This document shows, in pieces, positions 48,835-63,850 of a DNA stretch of 64,000 nucleotides. The translations under genes were made by a program, and so were the position numbers. The number at the start of each line of letters is the position of its first letter. Positions within the stretch are counted from its first letter, which is position 1. Under the pieces are notes generated by a model that worked only from the letters and a program-made list of their open reading frames with translations, did no database searches and had not been told where the DNA came from. This stretch comes from Actinobacillus capsulatus DSM 19761 (GTDB taxonomy: Bacteria > Pseudomonadota > Gammaproteobacteria > Enterobacterales > Pasteurellaceae): the NCBI RefSeq assembly GCF_000374285.1, contig NZ_KB893937.1, positions 60,827 to 124,826 of the forward strand. Direction: 5' to 3'.

Positions 48835-51800
48835 ATGAGTGAACAGCATAAGCAACAAGTAGAACGTGTTCAATCGGAACAACAAACACAAATAACAATT
48901 AAAAAAAATAAATGGCGCTGGCTACGTTATGTCGGTTGTGGTTTGTTATGGCTGATTTTAATTCCTTTGTTATTTTTAATGACAGGAAAGGGACAACGTA
49001 CAGTTTTTGAATTAGCCGATAAATGGCTGGAACAATTAACTATCGGTAATGTAAAAGGTAGTTTACAAGATGGGTTAACCTTATCCGATACTAAATTTGT
49101 AATGGATGGCGTGGATGTCTCTGTCGGGCAAGCGGATTTGCATATTGGCTTTCGCTGTTTCTTAACACGAGAAGCCTGCCTTGAAAATCTCGCATTAAAA
49201 GACATTACCGTTGTAATTGATACGGCAAAATTACCGCCTTCTCAAGCGGATAAGGACAGCGAGCCTTTTACCGAATTGAATTTACCGTTAGGCGTGTCGG
49301 CTAAAAAGCTCGCTTTAGATAATATCCAAGTCAAAGTTGATGAAATGGATATTGGCTTAACTCATTTCCATTCAGGCATTTCAGGTAAAGGCAGAGCAGT
49401 GAATTTAGTGCCGACCGAATTGGACGGTTTAACCCTTTCACTTGCACCGGCAAGTGCGGAACAAGCGGTCGAAAAAGCACAAGAAATTGCAAAAAAATCA
49501 GAAAAACAGACCGCTTCTAGCATTGACTGGGCGGAAATTAAAGCGAAATTAGCGCAGCCGTTATTGACCAAACAAGCACCGATTAGATTGCCTTTAGATG
49601 CGGCAATTCCGCAATTGGAAGCCAAAAATATTCACATTGAACAGAAAGTAAAAGATAAAGACGGAAAGTTCGTTACACCTCAGTCTATTGTGAAGGTGGA
49701 ATCGTTGTTATTGCAAGCGAAGGTGGATCAACAATCGGTCGAATTATCGCAATTATTGCTTAAAAGTGATCGAGGCAATGTAAGCGGTAACGGTTTACTG
49801 ATACTCGCAGAAAATTATCCGCTGAAGTGGTCATTAAATGCGGATTCACCATTATTGGCGGATCTAAAAATTCCTGCTAGCCAAGTAAAAGCGGAGCTAA
49901 AAGGTGAATTGTTTGGTAAAACATCACTGGATATTCAAACAAATGGTGCAGTGAAAGCAAATTTAAAGGGTGAAGTTCAGCTTGCCAAGCCGAAAACACC
50001 ATTGAATCTGCATTTAACCAGTGATGCGGTTTCTTATCCATTTATACCGGAAAAGGGTCAAGAACCTCTGAAATTAGAGAAAATAGATCTATTGCTTCGC
50101 GGCGATGTACTCAATTATCAGTTAGATACGCAAGTGAGTGCGACAGGGATGGGCATTCCGGCGAGCCGTGCGCATTTAAAAGGGCAGGGCGAAATTACCC
50201 AATTTAATATTGAGCAACTTGCGCTGAATGCTTTAGAGGGGAAAGCCAATTTAAGCGGAAACGTGAATTGGGAAAACGGTGTTGCATGGGATGCGAAAAC
50301 GGATCTGGATACGATCAATACCAAATCGCTTGCGCCGGAATGGGCGGCAGTGCTTTCCGGCGGTTTACAGTCGAAAGGCTATGCGGGGCGAGGTGAAAAC
50401 GGTTTGGATTGGCATGTTGAAGTTTCGAATTTAGATTTAAACGGTATGCTGTTGCAAAAAAATTTACAGCTCAACGGTGAGATTAAATCAAATAATAAAA
50501 CCTTATTAGATGTACCTTCCGCAACGCTGATTTATGGCGAAAATAATATTGCGCTTAAAGGGATCTTAAGTGATAAGTCGGATTTTTCTGCGCAAATTAA
50601 TGCGCCGAATTTAACCGGTTTATTGCCTAAATTGGCGGCAAATATTCAAGGAAATGTGAAGTTGACCGGCAAAGTTGCTGAGCCTAACTTAGACCTGGAT
50701 TTAACTGCTAAAAGTCTAAGTTATGATCAGCTCAATCTGCAAAACTTAATCGCAAAAGGTAAGGTAACCACGGAAAAAACAATTCAAGGTAATGTGGATA
50801 TCAGCCTAGCACAGCTGGCGTACGGTGATGTAAAAGTTGAAAATGCAAGCTTAGTTGCGAGCGGTAACGAGGCTAACCATAGTTTAAAACTGAATGCGAA
50901 AGGGAATCCTATTGGTGCGGATTTGCAACTTTCTGGAAAATTTGACCGCTTGCAACAAGTTTGGCGAGGTCAATTAAGCCAAGTTGCGATTGATAGCAAA
51001 GAGTTTGGCTTGTTCAAAACCAACCAAGCAGTGAATGTCAGTTACGATAACAAGCAAATTAATGCGAATGTTTCTGCGCATTGTTGGCATAATCCGAAAA
51101 TTAATTTGTGTTTCCCGCAAGCGTTTAATGCCGGTCAAGAAGGCAAAGTGCCATTTGAAATTAAGCAATTTAATTTAGCGGCGATTCAGGAATTTTTGGA
51201 TAAAAATACCCAATTATCAGGCGTGGTAAATGCTAAAGGAGATGCGGCTTGGTTTAAAAACAAACAACCGCAAGTTAATGTAGAACTGGATTCTAATGCA
51301 TTGAAATTGGTACAAAAACTAGAAGGCGGTAACAGTTTCCCGCTTACATTAAGCCCAGTTAAAGTGAATGCGAATTTAGCCGATAATAATTTAAAGCTGA
51401 AAACTGATATTAAGATAGAAAATAATGGTCGACTTACGACAGATCTTCTAATAAATGATGCGGCGAATAGCCGTAAACTATCTGGCAATATTCATATTGA
51501 TCAACTAACGCTTAGATTGATCAAACCGTTATTAACCGGCGGTGAGTCAGTTGACGGTAATATTAATGCACGTTTGACAGTAGGAGGAGCAGTAACCGCC
51601 CCATTATTGAATGGTACGCTAAATCTCACAGAGTTGCGTGCCAAAGCGAATGCAATGCCGTTTGATGTCACCGGTGGGCATTTAGCGCTGAATTTCCACG
51701 GCGCAACCTCAACGCTTGCTGGCCGAGTACAAACTACGGAAAGTGAATTGCGTTTGGACGGTGATGCCGATTGGCGCCGTTTAGATGCATGGAAAACCAG

Positions 51801-52797
51801 AGTACATGCGCAAGCGAACCGCTTCCGAGTGAATGTGCCGAATATGGCAAAAGTAGAATTTAGTCCGAATATTGAAGTTACAGCAACGCCGAGAGAACTC
51901 ATTTTAGGCGGTAATATTGATATTCCTTGGGCGCGAATTGCGGTTGAATCTTTACCGGAAAGTGCGGTGAGCGTGAGTAGCGACGAAGTGATTATGGACG
52001 GTTCGGTTAAGCAAAAAGTGCCATTAGCTCAACGCCAAATTCCGCAAAAAACTGCCAGCGGTATGGCGATTAAAGCAAATATTAATATCAACATCGGTAA
52101 TGACGTTAGTATTAATGCTTATGGTTTGAAAAGCCATATCAATGGCACAATTGCAGTACGTCAGGGGAAACAAGGATTAGGCTTATACGGGCAAGTAAAC
52201 TTGAAAAACGGTCGCTATGCGTCATTTGGACAGGATCTACTGATTCGTAAAGGGGTGATCAGTTTTGCAGGATTGCCGTCACAGCCTACGCTAAATATTG
52301 AAGCGATTCGTAACCCTGAAGCGATGGAAGACCCAAGTGTTACTGCCGGGGTAAAAGTGATTGGTTTAGCCGATAGCCCTGAAGTCAAAGTGTTTTCCGA
52401 GCCGTCTATGTCACAGAATGAAGCGCTTTCGTATGTGTTAACCGGTCGATCGCTCGACAATAGCGGCGATAGCGGTTCAAGTAACTCTATGGCGGCGGCG
52501 TTAATCGGTATGAGTTTATCGAAAAGCAGTAAAACGGTTGGCGCAGTAGGCAACACCTTTGGTCTGAATGATTTAAACGTGACAACTGCCGGTATTGGTG
52601 ATAACACGAAAGTGGAAGTGAGTGCGAGTTTAACGCCTAAATTTAAAGTGAAATATGGTGTTGGTATTTTTGCTGCGCTTACCGAATTAACCCTACGTTA
52701 TAATTTGGCGCCAAGGCTTTATTTACAATGGGTTTCAAGCGTGAATCAAGCGGTGGATTTGATGTATCGCTTTGAATTTGATGAAATGTTTAAATAA
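48835..52797 (+). CDS. tamB: TamB, inner-membrane component of the translocation and assembly module
   Basis: AsmA-like bridge protein of 1320 residues: one N-terminal membrane helix (about residues 35-52), then a long beta-taco of repeating strands through the periplasm that carries lipids towards the outer membrane. The C-terminal TamB domain contains LGLYGQVNLKNGRYASFGQDL, SYVLTGRSL and ends LMYRFEFDEMFK. Between tamA and tamB a hairpin (48785-48794 with 48797-48806) may attenuate. The start at 48835 is chosen over an upstream in-frame GTG at 48823. Confidence 0.95.
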   Translation: MSEQHKQQVERVQSEQQTQITIKKNKWRWLRYVGCGLLWLILIPLLFLMTGKGQRTVFELADKWLEQLTIGNVKGSLQDGLTLSDTKFVMDGVDVSVGQADLHIGFRCFLTREACLENLALKDITVVIDTAKLPPSQADKDSEPFTELNLPLGVSAKKLALDNIQVKVDEMDIGLTHFHSGISGKGRAVNLVPTELDGLTLSLAPASAEQAVEKAQEIAKKSEKQTASSIDWAEIKAKLAQPLLTKQAPIRLPLDAAIPQLEAKNIHIEQKVKDKDGKFVTPQSIVKVESLLLQAKVDQQSVELSQLLLKSDRGNVSGNGLLILAENYPLKWSLNADSPLLADLKIPASQVKAELKGELFGKTSLDIQTNGAVKANLKGEVQLAKPKTPLNLHLTSDAVSYPFIPEKGQEPLKLEKIDLLLRGDVLNYQLDTQVSATGMGIPASRAHLKGQGEITQFNIEQLALNALEGKANLSGNVNWENGVAWDAKTDLDTINTKSLAPEWAAVLSGGLQSKGYAGRGENGLDWHVEVSNLDLNGMLLQKNLQLNGEIKSNNKTLLDVPSATLIYGENNIALKGILSDKSDFSAQINAPNLTGLLPKLAANIQGNVKLTGKVAEPNLDLDLTAKSLSYDQLNLQNLIAKGKVTTEKTIQGNVDISLAQLAYGDVKVENASLVASGNEANHSLKLNAKGNPIGADLQLSGKFDRLQQVWRGQLSQVAIDSKEFGLFKTNQAVNVSYDNKQINANVSAHCWHNPKINLCFPQAFNAGQEGKVPFEIKQFNLAAIQEFLDKNTQLSGVVNAKGDAAWFKNKQPQVNVELDSNALKLVQKLEGGNSFPLTLSPVKVNANLADNNLKLKTDIKIENNGRLTTDLLINDAANSRKLSGNIHIDQLTLRLIKPLLTGGESVDGNINARLTVGGAVTAPLLNGTLNLTELRAKANAMPFDVTGGHLALNFHGATSTLAGRVQTTESELRLDGDADWRRLDAWKTRVHAQANRFRVNVPNMAKVEFSPNIEVTATPRELILGGNIDIPWARIAVESLPESAVSVSSDEVIMDGSVKQKVPLAQRQIPQKTASGMAIKANININIGNDVSINAYGLKSHINGTIAVRQGKQGLGLYGQVNLKNGRYASFGQDLLIRKGVISFAGLPSQPTLNIEAIRNPEAMEDPSVTAGVKVIGLADSPEVKVFSEPSMSQNEALSYVLTGRSLDNSGDSGSSNSMAAALIGMSLSKSSKTVGAVGNTFGLNDLNVTTAGIGDNTKVEVSASLTPKFKVKYGVGIFAALTELTLRYNLAPRLYLQWVSSVNQAVDLMYRFEFDEMFK

Positions 52798-52818
52798 TTT
52801 TCATCAATACTTGTAAAC

Positions 52819-52868
52819 AAGCGGTCTATTTTGTGAATTTTTTGCAAAAGAGACCGCTTATTTTTTCT
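52819..52868 (+). terminator. USS-pair terminator after tamB
   Basis: AAGCGGTCT (52819-52827) pairs with AGACCGCTT (52851-52859); TTTTG and CAAAA extend the stem inwards, and ATTTTTTCT follows. Two opposed uptake sequences again form the stem. Confidence 0.75.
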
Positions 52869-52955
52869 ATAAATTCTGCCCAATAATGGCGGATAACGTG
52901 CTAAAATTCAATTTAATTCAAAGCGTTATCTAAATTAAACAGAAATTGATCAAAC

Positions 52956-54698
52956 ATGGAAAAACAACGACAAAAGCAGTTGCAAAAATGGCTTCGAGGG
53001 CAGCAAAAGATTATTAAAAAGTGGATGTATCTTAATGTCTTGCTTGGAAGCTTGAGTGCGGTATTGATGATCGGACAAATGGCATTATTAGCAACGATGT
53101 TGCATAAAATGATTATTGAACATCAAAGCCCACAAACTTTCTTATTTGAACTTGGCTTATTATTTGCCTGTTTTAGCGGGCGTGCATTGCTGATTTGGTT
53201 GCGTGAGCGTACCGGGTTTAAGGCAGGACAAACATTGCGTTTACATTTACGTGAACAGATTATGGCGAAACTCGCTGAAATCGGGCCGATGAGTATGCAA
53301 CAAAATCCGGCGGGAAGTTGGGCGACATTAATGTTAGAGCAAGTGGAGAATTTACATAATTTCTACGCGCGTTATCTGCCGCAGCAATTTTTATCGTTGT
53401 TAGTGCCGATGATTATTCTCTGTTTTGTATTCCCGATTAACTGGGCGGCAGGGGCTATTTTATTTGCAACCTTACCGTTGTTACCAGTTTTTATGGCGTT
53501 AGCCGGCATTAAAGCGGTGGAGGCGAACCAACGCAATATTGGTGTGCTTTCTCGTATAAGCGGTCAGTTTTTAGATAAGCTAAGAGGCCTAGAAACGATT
53601 CGTTTATTTGGCCAAGCGGAAAAGCAAACCGAACAAATTTATCAAAGTACCGAAGAGTTTCGTTTAAGTACGATGGATGTACTGAAAATGGCATTTCTGT
53701 CTTCAGCAGTATTAGAGTTTTTTACTGCAATTTCTATTGCGGTTATGGCGGTTTATTTCGGTTTTATCTATTTAGGTGAATTGGATTTCGGCTATTACGG
53801 AACGGGTGTAAGTCTATTTATCGGTTTCTTCTGTTTAATGTTAGCACCGGAATTTTATCAACCGCTGCGTGAGTTAGGTGTGTTTTACCATGATAAGGCA
53901 GCGGCAATTGGTGCGGCAGATGGGATAGAAACCTTTTTAAATCAACAAGTAACGCAAGCGCAAACCGATTTGCAAAAAGATTTACCAAATCGACCGCTTG
54001 AAATCCTTGCAAAAGATTGTGTCATTCTTTCATCACAAGGTAAAGCGTTAACCAAACCGTTAAACTTTATCCTTACTGCTCGCCAATATATTGCTTTAGT
54101 TGGACAAAGTGGTGCAGGCAAGACTTCGTTGATGAATATGCTATTAGGTTTCTTACCTTATCAAGGTTCGGTCACAGTAAACGGTGTGGAATTGCGTGAG
54201 CTCAATTTAGCGCAATATCGCCAAAAACTCGCATGGGTTGGACAGAATCCGCAGTTGATTAAAGGATCGCTGAAAGAAAATATTTTATTGGGTAATCCGA
54301 ATGCAACGGAAACACAACTCGAACAAGCGTTAGCTTTATCAAAATCGGATGAGTTTGTTTACCGTCTAGGCTTAGATAGCCAAGTTCAAGATGCGAATGC
54401 TGGGATTTCCGGCGGACAGGCTCAACGTATTGCAATTGCACGTGCATTATTGCGAGATTATGAGTTACTTCTGTTGGATGAACCGACCGCCAGTTTAGAT
54501 ATGCAATCGGAGCAACAAGTATTGAACGCATTACAGCATTTGAGCCAAACACAAACCACCTTGATGATCACGCACCGGATTGAAGATCTCAAACAATGTG
54601 ATGAAATTTGGGTGATGAAACAAGGTGAAATCGTGCAAAAAGGTTGCTTTGAAGTGGTCGAAAAAGAAGGTTATTTTGCAGAATTACAACAACACTAA
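52956..54698 (+). CDS. cydD: heterodimeric ABC exporter CydD
   Basis: With CydC exports glutathione and cysteine to the periplasm, required for assembly of cytochrome bd and c. Six membrane helices are followed by an ATPase with Walker A GQSGAGKT (383-390), ISGGQAQR and LLLDEPTASLD. The 580 residues match E. coli CydD (588). cydC follows 10 bases later. A GATAACG / CGTTATC inverted repeat (52892-52898, 52924-52930) lies in the promoter region. Confidence 0.95.
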   Translation: MEKQRQKQLQKWLRGQQKIIKKWMYLNVLLGSLSAVLMIGQMALLATMLHKMIIEHQSPQTFLFELGLLFACFSGRALLIWLRERTGFKAGQTLRLHLREQIMAKLAEIGPMSMQQNPAGSWATLMLEQVENLHNFYARYLPQQFLSLLVPMIILCFVFPINWAAGAILFATLPLLPVFMALAGIKAVEANQRNIGVLSRISGQFLDKLRGLETIRLFGQAEKQTEQIYQSTEEFRLSTMDVLKMAFLSSAVLEFFTAISIAVMAVYFGFIYLGELDFGYYGTGVSLFIGFFCLMLAPEFYQPLRELGVFYHDKAAAIGAADGIETFLNQQVTQAQTDLQKDLPNRPLEILAKDCVILSSQGKALTKPLNFILTARQYIALVGQSGAGKTSLMNMLLGFLPYQGSVTVNGVELRELNLAQYRQKLAWVGQNPQLIKGSLKENILLGNPNATETQLEQALALSKSDEFVYRLGLDSQVQDANAGISGGQAQRIAIARALLRDYELLLLDEPTASLDMQSEQQVLNALQHLSQTQTTLMITHRIEDLKQCDEIWVMKQGEIVQKGCFEVVEKEGYFAELQQH

Positions 54699-54708
54699 TG
54701 GGTGATAC

Positions 54709-56373
54709 ATGAAATCAATTTTTCCTTTTCTTTCTCTTTATCGTACCCATTGGGGGCATTTGCTACTAGGTATTGTGTTAGCCATTACCAGCTTAACCGC
54801 TAGCATTGGTTTATTAAGTTTATCCGGTTGGTTTTTATCGGCATCTTTTTTAGCCGGTTCGGCAATCGTGTTTAATTTCTTTTATCCGTCATCGGGGGTA
54901 AGAGGTTTGGCGATTGGGCGTACTGTTTCTCGTTATTTTGAACGTTTAGTCACCCATGATGCCACATTTCGCGTATTAGCAAATTTACGTGTTACCGTAT
55001 TCCGTAAATTGATTCCGCTGAGCCCAAGCGGTTTAAATCGTTTTAGAAACAGCGAGTTACTCAATCGCTTGGTGGCGGATGTCGATACTTTGGATACGCT
55101 GTATTTAAATCTGATTTCCCCATTTGTCAGTGCAGTTATGCTCATTGCATTTATGGGTATCGGTTTATCTTTTGTATCGCCGTTGCTTGCGCTCATTATT
55201 TGTGGGGCGTTAACCGCTTTATTGGTGATTTTCCCAGCATTGTTTTATCGTTTAGGGCGTAAATCAGGGGCAAAAGTAATTCAAGCTCGAGCAAACTATC
55301 GCAGCCAGTTTATTGAATGGATCCAAATGCACGCTGAGTTTTTATTATTCGGTGTAGTAGCTCAAGCAAGTAATAAACTGAATCAAACGGAAAAAGAGTG
55401 GCTAAATGCACAGAGTAAGGAAAGCCAGTTAACCGGTCTATCCAATGCTTTATTGACCTTTGCGAACGGCATATTGGTTTGTTTGGTGATTTATTTGGCT
55501 TCTACAGCAATTAATGTCCCTTCTGCCGATTATCCCGAAGCGTTAATTTCACTTGTGGTATTTTGTGTGATAGCGTCGGCAGAGATTTTAATGCCGATTG
55601 GCTTGGCATTTTTACATTTAGGGCAAGTGATTACCGCAGCGGAACGCTTAAATGAAATTACCGAGCAGCAACCGTTGGTAAATTTCGGCAGCAAAAGTGA
55701 TTGGCAAAAAACGGCGCAAAATCAACCGCTTGTTCAATTTGATGTGGTAACTTTTGCTTATCCTAATCGTGTTGAACCGGTGTTGAAGAATATCTCATTT
55801 GAGATCTGTGCCGGACAAAAAGTGGCGATTTTAGGTAAAACCGGCAGTGGTAAGAGTACGATTTTCCAACTGATTAATCGCAATTATGACCCAACAAGCG
55901 GTCAAATTTGGTTAAATTCTTGCAACATTGCGGATTATGCGGAATCAAGCTTGCGTCAGCATATTGTGACACTCAGTCAGCGAGTTCATATTTTTAACAG
56001 CAGTTTACGTGATAACTTGTTACTTGGTAATGCTCAAGCAACAGATCCTCAGTTAGCTAATGTGTTGGAGCAAGTTGGATTAAGTCATTTATTAGATGAA
56101 CAGGGTTTGGATTTATGGCTAGGTGAGGGGGGGCGACCGCTTTCCGGCGGTGAACAACGTCGTTTAGGCTTAGCACGTTTATTGGTAAGTCAGGCCGAAA
56201 TTGTGCTATTAGACGAGCCAACCGAAGGGGTAGATCGAGAAACCGAACAACAAATTTTGGCACTCATTTTAACTCATTGCCAAAATCGAACGTTATTGAT
56301 GATTACACACCGTCTACATGGCCTAGATAAATTTGATAAGCTCTATTACATTGATAACGGGCGATTTATTTAA
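54709..56373 (+). CDS. cydC: heterodimeric ABC exporter CydC
   Basis: Partner of CydD. The membrane domain begins FPFLSLYRTHWGHLLLGIVLA; the ATPase has Walker A GKTGSGKST (376-384), LSGGEQRRL and VLLDEPTEGVD. Length 554 residues (E. coli 573). The order cydD-cydC is the usual one. A GT8 glycosyltransferase follows within 8 bases, which is not a standard neighbour. Confidence 0.95.
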   Translation: MKSIFPFLSLYRTHWGHLLLGIVLAITSLTASIGLLSLSGWFLSASFLAGSAIVFNFFYPSSGVRGLAIGRTVSRYFERLVTHDATFRVLANLRVTVFRKLIPLSPSGLNRFRNSELLNRLVADVDTLDTLYLNLISPFVSAVMLIAFMGIGLSFVSPLLALIICGALTALLVIFPALFYRLGRKSGAKVIQARANYRSQFIEWIQMHAEFLLFGVVAQASNKLNQTEKEWLNAQSKESQLTGLSNALLTFANGILVCLVIYLASTAINVPSADYPEALISLVVFCVIASAEILMPIGLAFLHLGQVITAAERLNEITEQQPLVNFGSKSDWQKTAQNQPLVQFDVVTFAYPNRVEPVLKNISFEICAGQKVAILGKTGSGKSTIFQLINRNYDPTSGQIWLNSCNIADYAESSLRQHIVTLSQRVHIFNSSLRDNLLLGNAQATDPQLANVLEQVGLSHLLDEQGLDLWLGEGGRPLSGGEQRRLGLARLLVSQAEIVLLDEPTEGVDRETEQQILALILTHCQNRTLLMITHRLHGLDKFDKLYYIDNGRFI

Positions 56374-56381
56374 GGTAATAT

Positions 56382-57191
56382 ATGAATATTGTACTTGCAA
56401 CGGACAGCAATTATTTAGTACATGCGGAGGTGACGATAAAATCACTGGTTGCACATCACCGAAATATTAATATTTTTGTGTTGCACGCAAATCAGATTTC
56501 TCAAGATTGGGTAGCACAGCTAAACCAAATTGTGGGCGCGAGAGGAATTAAAGTAACACTGGCAAATGTTTCGGCGGAGATGTTGCAAGCGTTCAAAGGT
56601 AATGATTATATTTCGAACAGTACCTATTTGCGTTATTACATTGAGCGTCTTTTCCCTTATGGTAGCGGCGATAAATGGCTATATTTAGATTCAGATACGA
56701 TTGTGAACGGCTATTTAGGCGAGCCGTTTGAAATCGAAGCATTTTCGCAAAATATGTTGCTTGCTATCCAAGATCCTTATGTGATGAACTTGCCGAATCA
56801 CCCGTTTAGGCAAGGTACTTACTTTAACGCAGGCGTTTTGTATATTAATGCGCAGTATTGGAAGGGAATGGAAGCAAAATTAATTGAGTTCACTTTACAA
56901 CATCAAGCGCAGTTACGCTTTGGCGATCAAGATGTTTTAAATGCGGTGGTTGGTCAGCGATGGCAAGCGATACCTATGGTATATAACTATCAGTGTATGC
57001 ATATGTATAACCCGAAAATTACAGAGGGAGAACCTCTCGTTTTCCATTTTACTGGTGAAGTAAAACCGTGGCATGATGTGCCGCATTTGTATTATCGTTC
57101 AATGTATTGGCACTATTTTCAGCTTGATTGGTATGAGGTGGTAGCTCAACCGATTGGACACTTTAAAGCGGAATTTGTGAAAATTACCTAA
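56382..57191 (+). CDS. family 8 glycosyltransferase
   Basis: A 269-residue GT-A fold enzyme. The metal-binding D-x-D is D103-S-D105 in YLDSDTIV; the N terminus (MNIVLATDSNYLVHAEVTIKS) and FNAGVLYINAQYWK are typical of GT8, which includes LgtC-like lipooligosaccharide galactosyltransferases. HFTGEVKPWH near the end carries a further metal ligand His. It is translated just after cydC (AAGG upstream) and closed by a terminator at 57203. A role in lipooligosaccharide is inferred; sugar and acceptor are unknown. Confidence 0.88.
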   Translation: MNIVLATDSNYLVHAEVTIKSLVAHHRNINIFVLHANQISQDWVAQLNQIVGARGIKVTLANVSAEMLQAFKGNDYISNSTYLRYYIERLFPYGSGDKWLYLDSDTIVNGYLGEPFEIEAFSQNMLLAIQDPYVMNLPNHPFRQGTYFNAGVLYINAQYWKGMEAKLIEFTLQHQAQLRFGDQDVLNAVVGQRWQAIPMVYNYQCMHMYNPKITEGEPLVFHFTGEVKPWHDVPHLYYRSMYWHYFQLDWYEVVAQPIGHFKAEFVKIT

Positions 57192-57202
57192 GTTATTGAT
57201 AC

Positions 57203-57233
57203 AAAGGAAATCTTACGTAAATTTCCTTTTTTA
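57203..57233 (+). terminator. terminator after the GT8 gene
   Basis: AAGGAAAT (57204-57211) pairs with ATTTCCTT (57221-57228), followed by TTTTATTTT. Confidence 0.75.
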
Positions 57234-57327
57234 TTTTCAGCAAGATAATTGCGCTTTGCCATTCAAAACAGATGTAAAAAATGTTATATTAAGGACCAAT
57301 TTTGTTTGGTTTAAATAATTGTCTATT

Positions 57328-59384
<2,057 letters not shown>

Positions 59385-59395
59385 AATCTGAGTTG

Positions 59396-59426
59396 AAAAT
59401 GACCGCTTGTAAGCGGTCATTTTTTT
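59396..59426 (+). terminator. USS-pair terminator after purB
   Basis: AAATGACCGCTT pairs with AAGCGGTCATTT around GT and is followed by TTTT. Two opposed uptake-sequence cores form the stem. Confidence 0.85.
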
Positions 59427-59452
59427 AAAAAACTTTGCGGAGGAATAAGCAA

Positions 59453-60214
59453 ATGAAACAATCTATTCGCCACAATAAAATTATTGAACTAGTTAATCAG
59501 TTGGGTTATGTCAGCACAGAAGAGTTAGTTGCTCAATTAAATGTCAGCTCTCAAACGATTCGCCGTGACTTAAATGAATTGGCCGAAAAGAATTTGATTC
59601 GCCGCCATCATGGTGGTGCCGGAATGCCGTCTAATAGTGAAAATAGCGATTATAGCGAACGTAAGCAGTTTTTCTCGGAACAAAAAAATGAAATTGCACG
59701 CTATGTGGCGGCAATGATCCCGAACGGTGCTTCCTTATTTCTAGATATCGGTACCACCTCTGAAGCGGTAGCTTATGCGTTGTTGTCCCACCAAAATTTA
59801 CGTATTGTGACCAATAACCTTAATGCTGCGCATATTTTAATGCAGAAAGAAGATTTCCATATCACGGTAGCCGGAGGTAATTTACGGACTGATGGTGGCT
59901 TAATTGGTGAAGCGACCGTGAATTTTATTAGCCAATTCCGTTTAGATTTTGGCATTTTAGGCATTAGTGCGATTGATAGTGACGGTTCTATGTTGGATTA
60001 TGATTATCATGAAGTACAAGTAAAACGTGCCTTGATGCAGAGTTCGCGCCAAGTAATTTTGGTAACCGATCATTCAAAATTCAGTCGTAGTGCAATTGTT
60101 CGCCTAGGCGATATTACCGAAGTAAATTATTTGTTTACAGATTTGCCATTACCGTTAGAATTGCAGCAACGATTAGTATCAACCAAAGTGGCAGTACAAA
60201 TCTGCGGTAATTAA
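59453..60214 (+). CDS. glpR: DeoR-family repressor GlpR
   Basis: Represses glycerol-3-phosphate utilisation genes and is released by glycerol-3-phosphate. The N-terminal winged helix has [24 protein letters not shown] and RRHHGGA; the sugar-phosphate domain has [14 protein letters not shown] and VTDHSKFSR. 253 residues, as E. coli GlpR (252). The ATG at 59453 has GGAGGAAT upstream; the open TTG at 59435 is not needed. No glp target gene is adjacent; ubiA overlaps its stop by one base. Confidence 0.92.
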   Translation: MKQSIRHNKIIELVNQLGYVSTEELVAQLNVSSQTIRRDLNELAEKNLIRRHHGGAGMPSNSENSDYSERKQFFSEQKNEIARYVAAMIPNGASLFLDIGTTSEAVAYALLSHQNLRIVTNNLNAAHILMQKEDFHITVAGGNLRTDGGLIGEATVNFISQFRLDFGILGISAIDSDGSMLDYDYHEVQVKRALMQSSRQVILVTDHSKFSRSAIVRLGDITEVNYLFTDLPLPLELQQRLVSTKVAVQICGN

Positions 60215-61095
60215 TGACGACATTTTTTCAACAACATTTTTCTCGGCATAAATGGCTGGCATATGCGCAGTTAATGCGTTTTGATAAGCCAATCGGTACT
60301 TTACTTTTACTTCACCCGACATTATGGGCGTTATTTGCCGCAGCCGGCGGTGTTCCACCCTTGTCTGTGCTAGTGATTTTTGTATTAGGCGTAATCGTTA
60401 TGCGTGCGGCAGGCTGTGTGATTAATGATTATGCCGACCGCCATATTGACGGTGAAGTAAAACGTACCTCTCAGCGTCCGCTTGCGACTGGACTTGTGAC
60501 CACAACGGAAGCCAAAATACTGTTTGTTTTGTTATTGTGTATCGCCTTCGTTTTGGATTTATTGCTTAACCGATATACTTTCTTGTTATCATTCGTAGCG
60601 GTTGCGTTAGCGATTATTTATCCGTTTATGAAACGCTTTACCCATTTACCGCAAGTCGTGTTAGGAATGGCGTTCGGTTGGGCAATCCCGATGGCATATG
60701 GTGCGGTAAGTGAATCGCTTCCGTTAGAATGTTGGCTGTTATTTTTTGCCAATATTTTTTGGACAGTGGCTTATGATACGCAATATGCGATGGTTGATCG
60801 TGATGATGATCTGCGTATCGGAGTAAAATCTACCGCGATTTTATTTGCCCAATACGACAATAAAATCATTGCCTTATTGCAATTTATTACGTTAGTGTTG
60901 CTCGTCATTTTTGGCTGGGTCAGCGAATATCATTGGGGCTATTTTGTTGTGTTAGCGCTAAGTGCAAGTTTGTTTAGCTATCAATGTTGGCTGACTAAAC
61001 AGCGAGTAAGAGAGCAGTGCTTCAAAGCATTCTTAAATAATCATTACTTTGGATTGGGCGTATTTTTTGCTATTTTAGTCGGTATCTACGCTTAA
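60214..61095 (+). CDS. ubiA: 4-hydroxybenzoate polyprenyltransferase
   Basis: Inner-membrane prenyltransferase of ubiquinone synthesis. The two Mg-binding Asp-rich motifs are NDYADRHID (71-79) and DRDDD (about 195-200), set among about nine membrane helices. Length 293 residues (E. coli 290). Its ATG overlaps the glpR stop (TAATG), so the two are co-translated. ubiC, its usual partner, is not adjacent. Confidence 0.95.
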   Translation: MTTFFQQHFSRHKWLAYAQLMRFDKPIGTLLLLHPTLWALFAAAGGVPPLSVLVIFVLGVIVMRAAGCVINDYADRHIDGEVKRTSQRPLATGLVTTTEAKILFVLLLCIAFVLDLLLNRYTFLLSFVAVALAIIYPFMKRFTHLPQVVLGMAFGWAIPMAYGAVSESLPLECWLLFFANIFWTVAYDTQYAMVDRDDDLRIGVKSTAILFAQYDNKIIALLQFITLVLLVIFGWVSEYHWGYFVVLALSASLFSYQCWLTKQRVREQCFKAFLNNHYFGLGVFFAILVGIYA

Positions 61096-61250
61096 TTTAG
61101 CTTATAAGAGACAAGTGGTTAAATTTTCAGATCTTTTTACCAGAAAATTTTGCCGCTTTTACGTTTATTCATTTCGTGTTTTATTTCCTCTCGTTTACAA
61201 ATTTTTCCCGTTTTTTAACCGCTTGTTTTCAATACTTTTCCGCATTTTTC

Positions 61251-61259
61251 TGCTATAAT
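61251..61259 (+). promoter_or_regulatory. extended -10 promoter for gyrB
   Basis: TGCTATAAT is an extended -10 element with a perfect TATAAT hexamer at 61254-61259, about 80 bases before the gyrB start. No good -35 lies at the standard spacing, which is common for extended -10 promoters. The T-rich leader that follows contains no gene. Confidence 0.5.
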
Positions 61260-61335
61260 CTTCACAATTTTTTGGCTTTAAATTTTTTGATAAGAAAAAT
61301 AGAGCCTTTTCCCATTTCATAAAGTATAGGAATAA

Positions 61336-63771
<2,436 letters not shown>

Positions 63772-63785
63772 TCTGAGTTTAAATT

Positions 63786-63821
63786 AAACCCCAAAGTTTT
63801 GTGCTTTGGGGTTTCTTTTTA
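63786..63821 (+). terminator. terminator after gyrB
   Basis: AAACCCCAAAG (63786-63796) pairs with CTTTGGGGTTT (63804-63814) and is followed by CTTTTT. Confidence 0.85.
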
Positions 63822-63850
63822 CAAATTTTAAGTAAAAAAGACCGCTTGTT

